DNA of 64,000 bases from Prorocentrum cordatum. Lineage: Eukaryota > Sar > Dinophyceae > Prorocentrales > Prorocentraceae. The notes below the pieces were generated by a model that made no database searches, was not told the DNA's origin, and saw only the letters and a list, made by a program, of their open reading frames with translations. The stretch lies in contig CAUYUJ010018709.1 in the NCBI GenBank assembly GCA_963575745.1, positions 48,501 through 112,500 of the forward strand, given 5' to 3'. Of the stretch, positions 30,251 to 41,639 are shown in pieces; the stretch's first letter is position 1; the number at the start of each line of letters is the position of its first letter. A program made the translations under genes and the position numbers.

Positions 30251-31960
30251 TCATTCTGACTATTTGGGCTAGTCTGCGGCTGAGTGGGCCTGCGCGCAAG
30301 CGGGTGATCGGGAATGGGGATGTGGCGGAGGATGGAGGGGGAATCTGCTGGATGCAGGAAACAACATGGGAATGATAACGATTTTAATTGTGAGGCGCAC
30401 GGGGGAGAGGAGCATGAAAAGCAGGACGTGGATGCGGGGGAGAAGAACAGCTAACGGGCGAGGGGAATGAGGAATATGAGGAACCTTTCATTTCGGATTC
30501 ATTGAATGCTCTGTCAAACACTGCCTGAGTAGTCATCGGCGTGGTTGCCTTGCACCCCTTTGCCATCACTTCCCGCGCTTCCAAGCCTTGCGCGCCGCCC
30601 ATTCCGCGTGCGCATCCACAACCTGTGGAATTGGCTTTCAATCGAGACCATGGTTTCGTTTGTGCGTGGCGTCGCCCTCTCGAGAAGAGGCAGGAATTTA
30701 GGACAGTTTCGCATGGGACTTTAGCTCGATTTCGCCTGTCGCCTTTGCGCGAAACATTGTTCGTGGTCTTCGAGTGGTCATCCGACGGCTTGACATTTAG
30801 CTGACCTGTGAAGTTGGTCGCGCTGTGGGTGCCGCTTGTAGTTGTCTTCGTCCGTGGTGGACTATGCATTGAATGTGACAGCGAATGCTTTTCCTTCCTC
30901 ACTCTTCTGCGTCGTCGTCTCTTTCCTGCTCTTGATGCCTTGCTTCACACGGGGGTATTTCATTTCATCGCTGACCTTAGTTTTGGACAACCTTCATCGT
31001 CTAATGTTTGTTTTCTGAATTGCGGCTGAATTGGCCACCAGGATACGTAAACCTACGAGAGGACTTCGTAGGCCGAGAGCTGCTTCATTGCAGTATTTAT
31101 TGCATTTTCCTTATCCGCTCCTCTTCCCTTCTCCTTCGTGATGTTGTTTCAGGTTTGCAGTGGCAGTGCGATTTGATCACGGTGCTGGCTGCTGCGTGAG
31201 AGGTGTCTCTATGCATGCAGAGATTATGCCCATGTGTTCGTGTACGTATCTTCTGGTGCAGGTGTTGTGCTTGCCCCGGCAGGGTCTGATTTCTCAGTCC
31301 TCCACCCGTTGGGCGTGACGGGCACGTGGAAAGCAAATCGGTGCCGTGTTGGAGTCGGGATCACGGGGACGAGCGGCTCCACGTGCCATGCCTCGTAGCA
31401 CGCGCGTTGCCGTTTCGAGGTTGGCTCGATGCATTCCAGGGCGCAGCTGCCGTAGCGCGCGCGCCCGCGGGCCCTGCGTAGAGGCACCAACCTCGACGGT
31501 TGTCTGGGTTGCGTGGGGCGTGCGTTCGGTGGGTGGCTAGAGGACGCGACGGATGTGGAGGTGGGTGAGCAGGTGGGGACGAGGGAGGAGCGTCTCCAGC
31601 GGAGTGTCAAGTGTCAGGGCCTGCTCCCTCGCTTCCTTCACTCCTCGCCTGCTTCGAGAGCCTCTGCGGCACTGACTGGGAGCGTGTGGAACCCGCGAAT
31701 TAGAAAAGGGGGCGGCGTCACTGACACCGCACTCCCATACTTGCGCCTTTCTTGGCGCCCTTTCGGGCCGTGTCAGGCATTGTGGCTTCGGAGGCCCAGC
31801 AGGACCCGAAACGCAGGACAGGCACCAAGCTGACACACATAGACACAAACGTGGTATTCGAGGTCTTTGGCTTCCTGGGAAGATCCTGGGCGAGCCCAGG
31901 TCCACGTGAGATTCGGTAGCAAATCATGGAATCTTGGTGTACCCTTTCAATACTGCCTTA
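30251..31960. other. Unique sequence, no feature seen
   Basis: Mixed composition with only short frames on both strands. ACACACATAGACACAAAC near 31833 faintly resembles the start of the MITE-like element at 39621, but the rest does not follow. Confidence 0.35.
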
Positions 31961-32075
31961 GAGTCGAGTGGCGTCGACTAGCGTCTGGGAGTCGACGGGA
32001 TAGCGCAGATTTGACGTCGGTCAGCGTCGACTAGCGTCGATTTAGCGTCCATTCGCCTCGATCAGCGTCGATTTG
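31961..32075 (+). repeat. Degenerate GCGTCGAYT repeat
   Basis: Short words such as AGCGTCGACTAGCGTCGATT recur with variable spacing over about 115 bp. Confidence 0.7.
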
Positions 32076-33520
32076 CGAGAGCCGACAAGATGGAATGGGA
32101 GGCTCCCATGAGCTGCCACCGAAACGTGAGGGCGGCCCTTCGGCCTTCCCGGAGCTTCCCGGAGGCCTGCCTATGCCCAGCTGTCGGGGGGTGCCGCCGT
32201 GGCCGTCCTCTTGGGCGTTCCGGGCCGTGGCGCCCCTGCCGTCAGTGCCTCGGAGGGGCGGAGGTGGAGCTTCTCCGAAGGGCAACAACAAGGGCGCTTC
32301 TTTGAGGAGGGCTGGCGCCCTGCTCCAACTGGGCCTGAGAGATCTGGTGTCAGCCAAGCCTGGCGCTCAAGCGGCGCAATGGCAGAGCTCGGCGAGGAGT
32401 TGCTCGGCGAGGAGGGAAGAGGAAGAAGAGAAGGAGAGAGGAAGGAGGACGCCAAAACAATTGAAGCCGGTGCTCTGGCAAGAGCACGTGGAGACTGGAA
32501 GCCCACTGCTGTTTGGGTCTCCCTCTCCCTGTTTGGTCTTGAGAGTAGGTGGGGTCATGTAAAAAATGGCGACCGCCCATTCACCGTCTAAGTAACACGG
32601 GTCGTGGTTTGCATCGGGAGTGCGGGTGCTCGATGCCGTTGATGTTTTCTGTGCATCGGCCCGATTCCCGATAGTCCAACCCCTCGACCCTCCTTACACC
32701 ACGCTCCTTAATTGCTGATGTGCATCGTCGACACCAGTTTCGAGTTTGCTTTGTGTTTCGATTGCGAAGGCCCTATGGCCGGTGCCGCCGTCCCTTGAGG
32801 CCTCGGGCCTCGTCGGAAAGCAGAGGGCGAGGGCGGGCCGGGAGGGTGGTATTCTGACCCAGGACCACCCCCCAGGACCACACCACGGGACCCTCCCCTC
32901 CGCGGGGAGGGGATCAAATGGCAGGGGCGTCTCTTCGACTCAATGACAACGTTGCTTCATTTCGCTGCGGATGCGCTGCTGTATTTCGCTTTGGCTGGCG
33001 TGCTCGAGGAGGAGGGCCCAGGGAAAGGGGGGGAGCTTCAACGGACTCAGGGGAAGGAGGGGACGTGATGGCGGCGGCGACGCGACTGCGGCAGTGACGG
33101 CGATATCAACGGAACAGCCCCTGTCACACGCCGACAGGGTCGGCGGATTTTCTTTGGCCTATCAGCTCCCTAATGGGCCGCATTTCGGCTGCCCGTGGTT
33201 CCTGACCAAGCAATTCACAGGGAAACTTACGTTTCCAGTGAGTTGCTCGATTGCAGTACAGCAGTGACCAGCCGATCGCGCAACCCATACCGAACGAGCG
33301 GTCATTTTGTGTGAATTCTGCCTGCTGGAGCTCCTCTTGGCGGCTTCGGGCAGCAGTGCTTCGCCTAAGCCAGATCGCCTACAGCTTCCCCCCCTGTGCC
33401 CCCGGTGGCCTCTGGAGGTCTCCAGAGGTCGCCGGAGGCCCCGGGTGGCCGCAGGAGGCCCACAAAGCCACAAAGGAGAGGCCCAAAAGGGCAAAGCGCA
33501 CAGCAAACAACTTTGACGGG
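32076..33520. other. Unique sequence, no convincing gene
   Basis: The longest frames (plus 32095-32562, minus 32506-32171) overlap in opposite directions and have no recognisable domain. Confidence 0.35.
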
Positions 33521-33650
33521 GAGGAGGAGGATGCTGAGGAGGAGGAGGAGGAGGAGGATAATGCTTGAGAGGAGGAGGAGGAGAAGGAGTAGGAGGAGGA
33601 TAATGCTTGAGAGGAGGAGGAGGAGGAAGAGGAGGAGGAGGAGCACATAA
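33521..33650 (+). repeat. GGA-rich repeat
   Basis: GGAGGA triplets with two copies of GAGGATAATGCTTGAGAGGA, an 80-bp duplicated segment. Confidence 0.85.
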
Positions 33651-34265
33651 TAATTATCGTAATTAAACTAATAATAGTATTAAGTAGTAATAATAACACT
33701 AATATTAATGTTAAGAGTAATACACATAGTAATAATACTAAGACTCGTAATAATAGTAATAAGCATACTACTAATCTGAATATGTATAAGAAGAAGAGTA
33801 CTAAGGCTCATACGAATAATATTATTAATATGAGTAATACGGAGACGAATACTAAGAGCACTAATAATACTAATACAAATAATACGACTAGTACTACGAG
33901 TAATACTAGTAATGATAGCAATAAGAGGGCAACTAGTAATGCGATCACTAATAAACATATTACTAATTAGGAAAGGATAATACGAATACTAATCATAAGA
34001 ATACGAATAAGAGTACAACTACTAATACTAGTAATATTCATACGACTATGAAATGCTACTAATAATGAAATACTAGTAATTATATTAATAATATTACCAA
34101 TACTAGTAGTAGGACAAATCGGAATATTAATAATGATATGATCACTAGTTCTCATAATATTAATAGTACCAATCAAATTAAAACATCATCATCGTAATAC
34201 TAATAATACGAATGCTAGGAATAATACTAACACATATGACTAATACTACAAACAAAACGTAATAA
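33651..34265 (+). repeat. AT-rich degenerate AATACT/AATAGT triplet array
   Basis: About 600 bp of (A/T)-rich triplets such as AATACTAATAAT with occasional CG inserts (ACGAAT). The composition contrasts sharply with the GC-rich surroundings. Frames here are Asn/Thr or Ile/Ser low complexity. Confidence 0.9.
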
Positions 34266-34660
34266 TAAGAGGATAAAGAGGAGGAGGAGGAGGAGGAGCA
34301 GGAGCAGGAAGAGGAGGAGGAGGAGGAGGAGGAGGAGGAGGAGGAGGAGGAGGAGGAGGAGGAGGAGGAGGAGGAGGAGGGAGGAGGAGGAGGAGGAGGA
34401 GAGGAGGGAGGGAGGAGGGAGGAGGAGGAGGAGGAGGAGGAGGAGGAGGGAGGAGGAGGAGGAGGAGGAGGAGGAGGAGGAGGAGGCGGAGGAGGAGGAG
34501 GAGGAGGAGGAGGAGGAGGAGGAGGAGAGGAAGGGAGGAGGAGGAGGAGAGAGGAGGAGGAGGAGGAGGAGGAGGAGGAAGAGGAGGAGGAGGAGGAGGA
34601 GGAGGAGAGGAGGAGGAGGAGGAGAGAGGAGGAGGAGGAGGAGAGGAGGAGGAGGAGCTA
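34266..34660 (+). repeat. (GGA)n polypurine tract, about 390 bp
   Basis: Almost pure GGA triplets with a few GGGA and AAGA interruptions. The plus strand is all purine, a sequence able in principle to form triplex DNA. Confidence 0.95.
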
Positions 34661-35139
34661 TGAGGATGGGGGCAATCACAAGCCCTCCGCGAAAGGGCGG
34701 TGCGACCGCGCTCTTTGGCGTCCGTCCATGTGCGTGCTTACGCTGCGTCCAGTCTACCGTTCAAACGGTCGAAGACGGCGGCGGCGGCGGCGACGACGAT
34801 GTCTGGCGGCGGCGGCGGCGGCTGCCAGGCCGCGTCCGTTGGTCCGCCGAGGTCTGTGCCACCCTTCGGCGGAGCCCCCCTCTGCAGGCTGCCTGGGGGC
34901 TCGCATGGCCCAGGGCGTCACTGGGGAGGAGGCGCCCCGCCGCGCGCCTCGGGTCGGTTCTGCTCTCGTCGGATGCCCCGAGTCACGAGGTTGAAGCCGC
35001 CGACCTGCGCCATGACAGTCAGACAGTTCTGGGCCCCAGGGGAAGGTACCGCAGCGGTGCGCGGAGAAGGCGTTTGGATTCTTTGCCCCGCCCGGTAGGG
35101 CAGACGCGTGGAGGTGGCAGCTCAAGCTTTTCCCGTGTA
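34661..35139. other. GC-rich unique sequence
   Basis: It includes a short GGC/GAC triplet run at 34775-34815. Frames on both strands are long but featureless. Confidence 0.35.
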
Positions 35140-35510
35140 GTACCCCCCAAGTTGGGCTCTCGGGTGCTTCTTGGGCCGTCTTGAAACCCTCTTCTGGGTT
35201 TTTAGGGCCGTGTTGGAGCGATCTTTGGGGCCTTCTGCGCAGTTTTGGACGCTATGAAGACGAAGCAACGAAGCTGTGGACCATGTAAGTTTTCCTGCGG
35301 GGTCGGGGCGATGTTTGACTCTTGGTGCTCTCTGGGGGGCTTTCTTGGAGCCTTGTTCGGACGTCTTGGAGGTCACTTTGGCACATCTTGGTTGTTCTCG
35401 AGCTCACCTCGGCGTGTTGGAGCCTAGCTTGAGCCAGCTGAGATGGCATCTTGGGCATCTTGGAGGCCACGGAGTGCAGATGCCGAGGCTCTGGAGGCCC
35501 CAGGGGTGCG
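35140..35510 (+). repeat. Degenerate CTTGGGGCC-type minisatellite
   Basis: Irregular units built on GGGCTTCTTGGGGCCGTCTTG-like words, 20-30 bp each, resemble the arrays at 61600-62050 (same strand) and 51720-52470 (opposite strand). Confidence 0.6.
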
Positions 35511-35689
35511 TTGATGAGCCTGAGAACCCCCCTTGCCCCCATCTGATCCGATTTTCGACCCCTTGGGGAGGGGGAGTGGGGGAGGGGGATGGCCAATTAT
35601 TCCACACGCCTTCTCACCCCCGCCAAGCGGCGGTTGGCGGACTCGGGACCTGTGCTCTCGCGAGGCTCTTTGCAGTTTGCGAAGTTCGC

Positions 35690-35990
35690 CTCAACGCCTC
35701 GCCCGCCCGACCCGCCCGCCAGGGGGCCCTCCCGCCCGACCAGCTCGTGGGAGCCTCCCCGCCGGACCCGCCCGTTGGGTTCCGCGCGTTCGCCTGCCTG
35801 GAAGCGCGCCCGCCTGCCTCCGAGTCCCGCCCGACCGACTGCTCGGTCCCGCTCGGCCGACCCGCTGCTGAGGGTCTGCCCGCTCACAGGGCCTGGAAGC
35901 CCGCCCGCCCGCTTCGAGGCCTCGCCCGCCCTAATTACACGCCCGCCGGGGCCCGCCCGCCCGACTCGCCCGTCAGGGCCGCCATGCACG
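35690..35990 (+). repeat. CCCGCCCGAC-rich degenerate minisatellite
   Basis: Words such as CCCGCCCGACC and CCGCCCGCC recur every 15-30 bp for about 300 bp. Confidence 0.7.
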
Positions 35991-36169
35991 ACCTGCCCTT
36001 CAGGGTTTCGCGCGGAGCAGGATGATGATAGCAATAATGATGCAAACATGCATTTTCGGAGTTCCTCGCGGGTTCCTTGGAGCGATGCTGGACCCCCCTG
36101 GTGGCGTCTACAGCGCGGACCTCCAGACGCTCACGTCTCAGCACTTCTCCTCGGCGTCGAGCGAGGGTG

Positions 36170-36340
36170 GGAAGTGAGAAGCACACGGCCTTCTGAGATG
36201 GCTGCGGGGCTGGTCAGAAGCCCTTTGGCCTTCTGAGAAGTTTTCTGTATCTTCGGGGCAGGCTTAGCACACGTTTCAGAAGGCCGGAGGACTTCCGAGC
36301 CTTCTGAGAAGGCCCGCCCCCTCTCAATTCTCCCCCTGGC
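36170..36340. repeat. Clustered GCCTTCTGAGAAG words
   Basis: GGCCTTCTGAGA, AGAAGCCCTTTGGCCTTCTGAGAAG and CCTTCTGAGAAGGCC occur four times, several as inverted pairs. Confidence 0.55.
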
Positions 36341-36499
36341 TGGCCGCCGATTTTCTCCTTCAAAGATGACCGGCGGGCCCATCGCAGCTGACATGTTTTG
36401 TCTCCTCGCGCTCATTCTTGCTGGGGAGAGGATCGACTTCAGGGACCCCGCTGCGCGCGCTCGCGCTATCCTCCGAGCGCAAGCGCCTCGCGGAGGAGG

Positions 36500-36782
36500 A
36501 TGGTTGCGATGAGGGTTGAGATGAGTGTTGAGATGATGATGAAGATGCTGTTGATGATTATGATGATTCTGATGATGATGCTGATGATGATGATGATGCT
36601 GCTGCTGATGATGATGCTGATGCTGATGCTGATGCTGCTGATGATGATTCTGATGCTGATGATGATGTTGATGATGATGATGCTGATGATGATGATGATG
36701 ATGCTGATGCTGATGATGATGATGATGATTATGATGATGATGATGGTGGTGGTGGTGGTGATGATGATGATGATGCTGCTGC

Positions 36783-36814
<32 letters not shown>

Positions 36815-36827
36815 CTGATGCTCATGC

Positions 36828-36860
<33 letters not shown>

Positions 36861-36870
36861 GGAGGAGGAG
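36500..36870 (+). repeat. Degenerate GAT/GCT triplet array
   Basis: Runs of GATGATGCTGATGAT with GGT interruptions. The poly-Met, poly-Asp and poly-His/Ile frames it yields are not genes. Confidence 0.95.
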
Positions 36871-37212
36871 GAGGAGGGGAGGAGGTGGTGATGATGATGA
36901 TGATGAGGAGAGGAGGAGGAGGACGAGAGGAGGACGAGGAGGAGGATAATGAGGAGGAGGAGGAGGCGGAGGAGGAGGAGGAGGGAGGGAGGGAGGGAGG
37001 GAGGGTGGGAGGGAGGGAGGGAGGCATGGAAGGGGGGAGGGAAGGAGGGAGGGGGGGAGGGAGGGAGGGAGGAGGAGGAGGAGGAGGAGGAGGAGGAGGA
37101 TTAGGAGGAGGAGGAGGAGGAGGAGGAGGAGGAGGTTTGAGAGACGAAGGAGGATAATGACGTTTCAGAGGAGGAGGTCGGGGAGAACGCTTAAGAGGAG
37201 GAGGAGGAGGAA
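36871..37212 (+). repeat. GGA and GGGA polypurine tract
   Basis: It follows the GAT array directly and switches from GGA triplets to GGGA tetramers and back. Confidence 0.95.
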
Positions 37213-37309
37213 GTGATAGCCCGATCAGGCGGCCAGGTTCATAGACGACCTGCGGCTGGCCGACCTCGTCGCGGTTGGAGCTGCGGGCGGGCCTCACGTC
37301 TCCTGCCCT

Positions 37310-37960
37310 CCCGACCACCTTACCTCCTCCTTCCTTTCTCTTTATCCTCCCCCTCTTTCTCTTACTCCTCCTGTTCTTTCTCCTGTGCTCCTCCTCCTGT
37401 TCTTTGTCCTGTTCTTCCTCCCTCTCTTATTCCATCACTTTCTTCCTCCCATCCTTCTTCCATCCCTCCTCATCCTATTCCTCATCGTCGTCCTCGTCCT
37501 CCTCCTTCTTGTCTTGCTCCTCCTCACCCTCCTCCTCCTCCTCCTCCTCTCTCCTCCTCCTGTCTCCTCTCCTCTCCTCCCCCTCCGGTTCCTCCTCCTA
37601 ATCGTCCCAGGGCTGTCGAATCCACCTGTACGCCACTCCCCGGTTGCCACGAGCGTGCGGTGCTTTCGAGCAGTTCCAGCATTGACTCCCCCCTCTCCTC
37701 GTCCTCCTCGTTGTTTTCCTCCTGTCCTCCTCCTCCTCCTCCTCCTCCTCCTCCTCCTCTCTTGCTTCCCATCGGCCTTTTCCTCCTGGCCAGCTCCTTT
37801 TCTTCTGTCCCTCTTCTCCTCGCATGCTCGTCCTTCTGCTCCGCCTCCCCTCCTTGCCGTCTTTCTCCGCGTCCTCGTTCTCGTCGATTTCCTGCTTCCC
37901 GACCTCCCCTCCTCGTCTTTGCCGTCCTCCTCTATTCGTCCTCAGTCCTCCTCTTCTCGC
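37310..37960 (+). repeat. CT-rich low-complexity region
   Basis: Pyrimidine-rich sequence with CTCCTC blocks (37525-37600, 37725-37765). The Ser/Pro/Leu frames are compositional. Confidence 0.8.
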
Positions 37961-38094
37961 TGCTCTCCTCCTTGTGCCCGAGCTCTGGCCTTTGGCCTTT
38001 GGCCGCGGCGGCATCACATGGGGGTTGCCTGCTCGGGGCAAGTCCAACCGCAAGGAGAGCGTGAATCTCCAGATTAGGGCATCAGGTGGATCAT

Positions 38095-39240
38095 GAGTTG
38101 GATCATGATGTAGATTATTGATGAATGATGGTGGTGGCTGTAATGGTGGTGATGGTGACGGTGACAGTGACGGTGACGCTGATGATGATGCTGATGATAA
38201 TGATGATGGTGCTGATGATGCTGTTGATCATGATGACGAAGATGTTGCTGAGGGTGATGCTGGTGATGATGATTCTGATGGTGCTGCTGCTGATGATGGT
38301 GGTGCTGCTGACGTTGATGACTGATGACTGGTAAAGGATGGTGGTGGCGATGATGATGATTCTGATAACGAACATGATGATGCTGACAATGCTGATGTCG
38401 ATAAATGATGTTTGGTGATGGATGATTGTTGATCGTAGTGATACTGATTTTGGTGATGAGGATGAGAAGGATGACGATGACGATGATTGATGATGATGCT
38501 GATGATGATGGTGCTGATGCTGGTTATGTCGATGATGATGCTGATCATGATGATGATGATGCTGACGATGATTATGCTGATGATGACGACGATGTTGATG
38601 ATGATGCCCATGATGATGATTATGATGATGATGCCCATGATGATGATGGTGAGGTGACGGTGAGGTGATGATGATGACGATGATGATGGTGATGATGATG
38701 CTGATGTTGATTATGACGATGCTGATTGTGATGATGCTGCTGCTGATGCTGATTCTGAAGATGACGATGGTGATGATGATGCTGATGATGATGAGGATGA
38801 TGATGGTGATGATGACGATGATTATGATGATGTGGTTGAGTTTGATGATGGCGATGACGATTATGATGATTCTGATGATGACAATCAGGACGAGGCGGAT
38901 GATGCTGCTGCTGATGCTGATGCTGATGCTGATTATAATGATGACGATGCTGATGATGGTGATGATGTTGCTGATGATGATGGTGATGCTGATGCTGATT
39001 ATGATGATGCTACTGATGATGATGCTGGTGATGATGATGCTGATGATGCTGCTGATGAGGATAACGATGATGATTGTGCTGGTGCTGATTGTGATGCTAA
39101 TTCTGATGCTTATGCTGATGCTGATGATGATGCTGATGATGATGCTGATGGTGGCGATGCTGATGCTGATGATGATGTCGATGTTGATGTTGATGATGAT
39201 GATGGTGATGATGATGATGATGATTATGATGATGATGCCC

Positions 39241-39273
<33 letters not shown>

Positions 39274-39350
39274 ATGATGATGATGATGATGGTGAGGTGA
39301 TGGTGAGGTGATGATGATGCTGATGCTGATGCTGATGCTGATGCTGATGC

Positions 39351-39406
<56 letters not shown>

Positions 39407-39415
39407 CTGAAGGTG
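38095..39415 (+). repeat. 1.3-kb degenerate GAT/GCT/GGT triplet array
   Basis: The longest of three such arrays. Triplets GAT, GCT, GGT and GAC alternate, ending in a purer (GAT)n block at 39350-39410. Frames over 200 codons on both strands are artefacts. Confidence 0.95.
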
Positions 39416-39620
39416 GAGCTGATGCTGCCTGGCCGTGTCTTCCACTGCGGACAGTACAGCTTCAGTTTGCAGTGCGTTGCATGGCTCGCGCGAGACCGAG
39501 TCCTCACGGTCGAGGGTCTTTGCCCGTGAAGGCTCACGAGTTCCAGTGAACTTTGTAGAGACGATGGCCCTCCGGGGAGCTGCACACGACCGAGGGCAGC
39601 ACTCAGCTGGAGAGAATACT

Positions 39621-39779
39621 TCAGGAGGGAGAGAAACACACAGACACAATTAATCGTCGATTCCCCAGAAAATATGGGAACATGTTGGAAGTGGGGGGGA
39701 AGACAAAAACCCAGAAAATATGGAAAGATGGGGAATCCGGTTATCTGTGTGTATTTATTTGTGTGTCCTCGGGCCCCTT
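39621..39779 (+). mobile_element. MITE-like element, copy 1 (about 160 bp)
   Basis: It closely matches copy 2 at about 56000-56160. The ends are imperfect inverted repeats (ACACACAGACACAATTAATCG near the left, TTTATTTGTGTGT near the right, with GATTCCCC and GGGGAATC inside). GAATACT at 39614-39620 and 39780-39786 is a candidate 7-bp target duplication. No protein is encoded. Confidence 0.7.
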
Positions 39780-39792
39780 GAATACTCTCCGC

Positions 39793-40817
39793 TCACACGC
39801 GCCCGAGTGTCAGAGCAGCTCGTGTTCCATATTCTATGGCCTGCAGAACGCGGCCTCCTGATGCTTTGATCGATGGTGCGTCCAAGTCATTGACTGCGGC
39901 CATGTCCGCAGCTCCTGCGGGCACTGCCCCTCCAGTGAAGTAAGGAGTAAATGCGGTACCAACAGCGTTGCTAACAAAGTTGCGTGCCGTGATGTACAGC
40001 TCCCACATTGCAACTCAATGCCCGTAGCGATGTCCCAGAGAGAACGCAATGCTAAGAGAAACCACCCATTCGAGCACCTTCACGATGAAAATGACAATGC
40101 GGACTGTGTACTCGATTGGGACGAGGACGATTCAGGCCATGTTCTTGACGACCTCGAAGAGCATGCCGATCCTTTTCTCTTTTGGCCTCGGGGGCGCCAC
40201 GCCCTGGCCCACGTCCTTGATGATGCGGTCCACGCCCTCGGGAACATTGCCGTTCGACCACTTCTCGTGGATCTTCTCCTTGCGCTCGTCCATCGTGCCC
40301 ATTCTTAAGCGTGAAAGCGTGGCAGCACTCCGCGGCGATGTAGGCACGCTGGGTGGCCGTCAGCGCAGCAGGCGGGTGTGCCGGCCTGCACCGCGTTGGC
40401 TGCAGAGGCGGAGGTCAGCTGCGAGGCGATCGCGTGGGCGATAATCGTGTACTGCCGCTCGTGCTCCCTGGTGCGCGCAGCCTCCTCCACGGGCTCCACG
40501 AACGCTACGTAGCGCTTGCTGTGCTACAAGAGAGGCGCTTCGGCGACTTTAACCTGGCCCTCCGTATCTGAACTGCTCGAACTGCTCGAACGAAGCTTCT
40601 TCTTCTTCTTCTTGCCACTATCCCGGTCACGATCACCATCGTGCTCGTTCGGCTTCGGCTGCCAAGTCGGCGGCCAAGCACCGTATCCGCGAGATTGCTG
40701 CTGACCGCGCCAGCCATTGAATTTGGCCATTTCTGCTTGCTTCTGGCGGTGATCTGACATCACGGACCTTTGAGACTGAGCAACTGCTGCACGATGAGGG
40801 GGAAATGCGTGGACCAA
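39793..40817 (-). pseudogene. Decayed protein gene of unknown family, minus strand
   Basis: Reading down from 40817, one frame gives a basic, Ser-rich N-terminal segment (KKKKKKLRSSSSSSSDTEG), an in-frame TAG at 40524-40526, then EPVEEAARTREHERQYTIIAHAIAS. After a frame change near 40350 a second frame gives KEKIHEKWSNG, RIGMLFEVVKNMA-stop, a hydrophobic segment (IVIFIVKVLEWVVSLSIAF) that could span a membrane, another stop, and MWELYITARNFVSNAVGTAF to GTRAALTLGRV-stop at 39793. Composition is far more protein-like than the opposite strand. Either two stops and a frameshift have killed the gene, or introns are present that I cannot place. Confidence 0.45.
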
Positions 40818-41215
40818 CGATCGAATCTACGCATAAACGAACAGAAAGCACTTGCAGAAGTGTTCCGTGAGATGTGCTATCTGCCTGGCCAGCGTGAATG
40901 TAGCACGCAGCCTTTTTGGCTGTGTTGCCTGTCTGGCCCCCCTTCCAGCACGTCTTGGAATGTCTTCGAATGGGTGTCACCCCTCGGGGCGTGTTCTATC
41001 TGCCTGCTCCCGCCCCCTCTGGGCGCGTGCTTCCAAGGGGGGTGGCTCCCAGGCGGCCCGCGCCAACCAGATTGCACGTGGACGGCCCTGGTGGCCCCAT
41101 GGGTGTCCCTGGAGCCTTGAGCCATAAAGGGCGACTGATGTTCTCCAAATAGGCTTGCCCTACAGGAGTCTTAGCTCAAACCCTACTAATTGGTCCGTTG
41201 CCCCTCCCCCCTAAT
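40818..41215. other. Unique sequence upstream of the decayed minus-strand gene
   Basis: Nothing recognisable. If the pseudogene has a promoter it would lie here, but I see no motif. Confidence 0.3.
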
Positions 41216-41412
41216 TCCTATGCCCCCCCCAGATTCCTATGGCTATGCCTATGCCTATGCCTCCCCCCAAACTCCTGTGCCTATGCCTATGCCTATACCT
41301 GCTTGCTTGCCTGCTTGCTTACTTGCCTGCGCGCTTGCACGCTGGCTTGCCTGCTTGCTTGCTTTCTTGCTTGCTTGCTAGCGCGCTTGCTTGCACGCTT
41401 GCTTGCTTTCCG
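41216..41412 (+). repeat. CCTATG and CTTG/CTGC short tandem repeats
   Basis: CTATGC hexamers (41240-41300) are followed by CTTGCTTGCCTG tetramers (41305-41410). Confidence 0.9.
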
Positions 41413-41639
41413 AGTTGCGGATTCTAAGCATGTTTGATTCTTCTGATTCCTTGATTCGAGTCTAGTAGATTTGGAGTCAACGCTGGCTGATGTATACACA
41501 GATAGTTATAACTTAACAGTGCCCCGTCCATTCCTTTTCTCTTGCATGCGCGCTTTGTTGCCGTAGTGTCTCACGCCCTCCATGGGCCCCTCGACTGGAC
41601 TTTTGACTTGTATCTGCTTAACGGAGGGTGGACAAGCAG

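Noticed and set aside
32095-32562. 155-codon frame as a gene
   Set aside because: Opposite-strand frames of similar length cover the same bases, and there is no domain or conserved motif.
38115-39300. Poly-Met, poly-Asp and poly-Ile open frames
   Set aside because: Pure products of GAT/GCT triplet arrays. The same happens at 36.5 and 49.6 kb.
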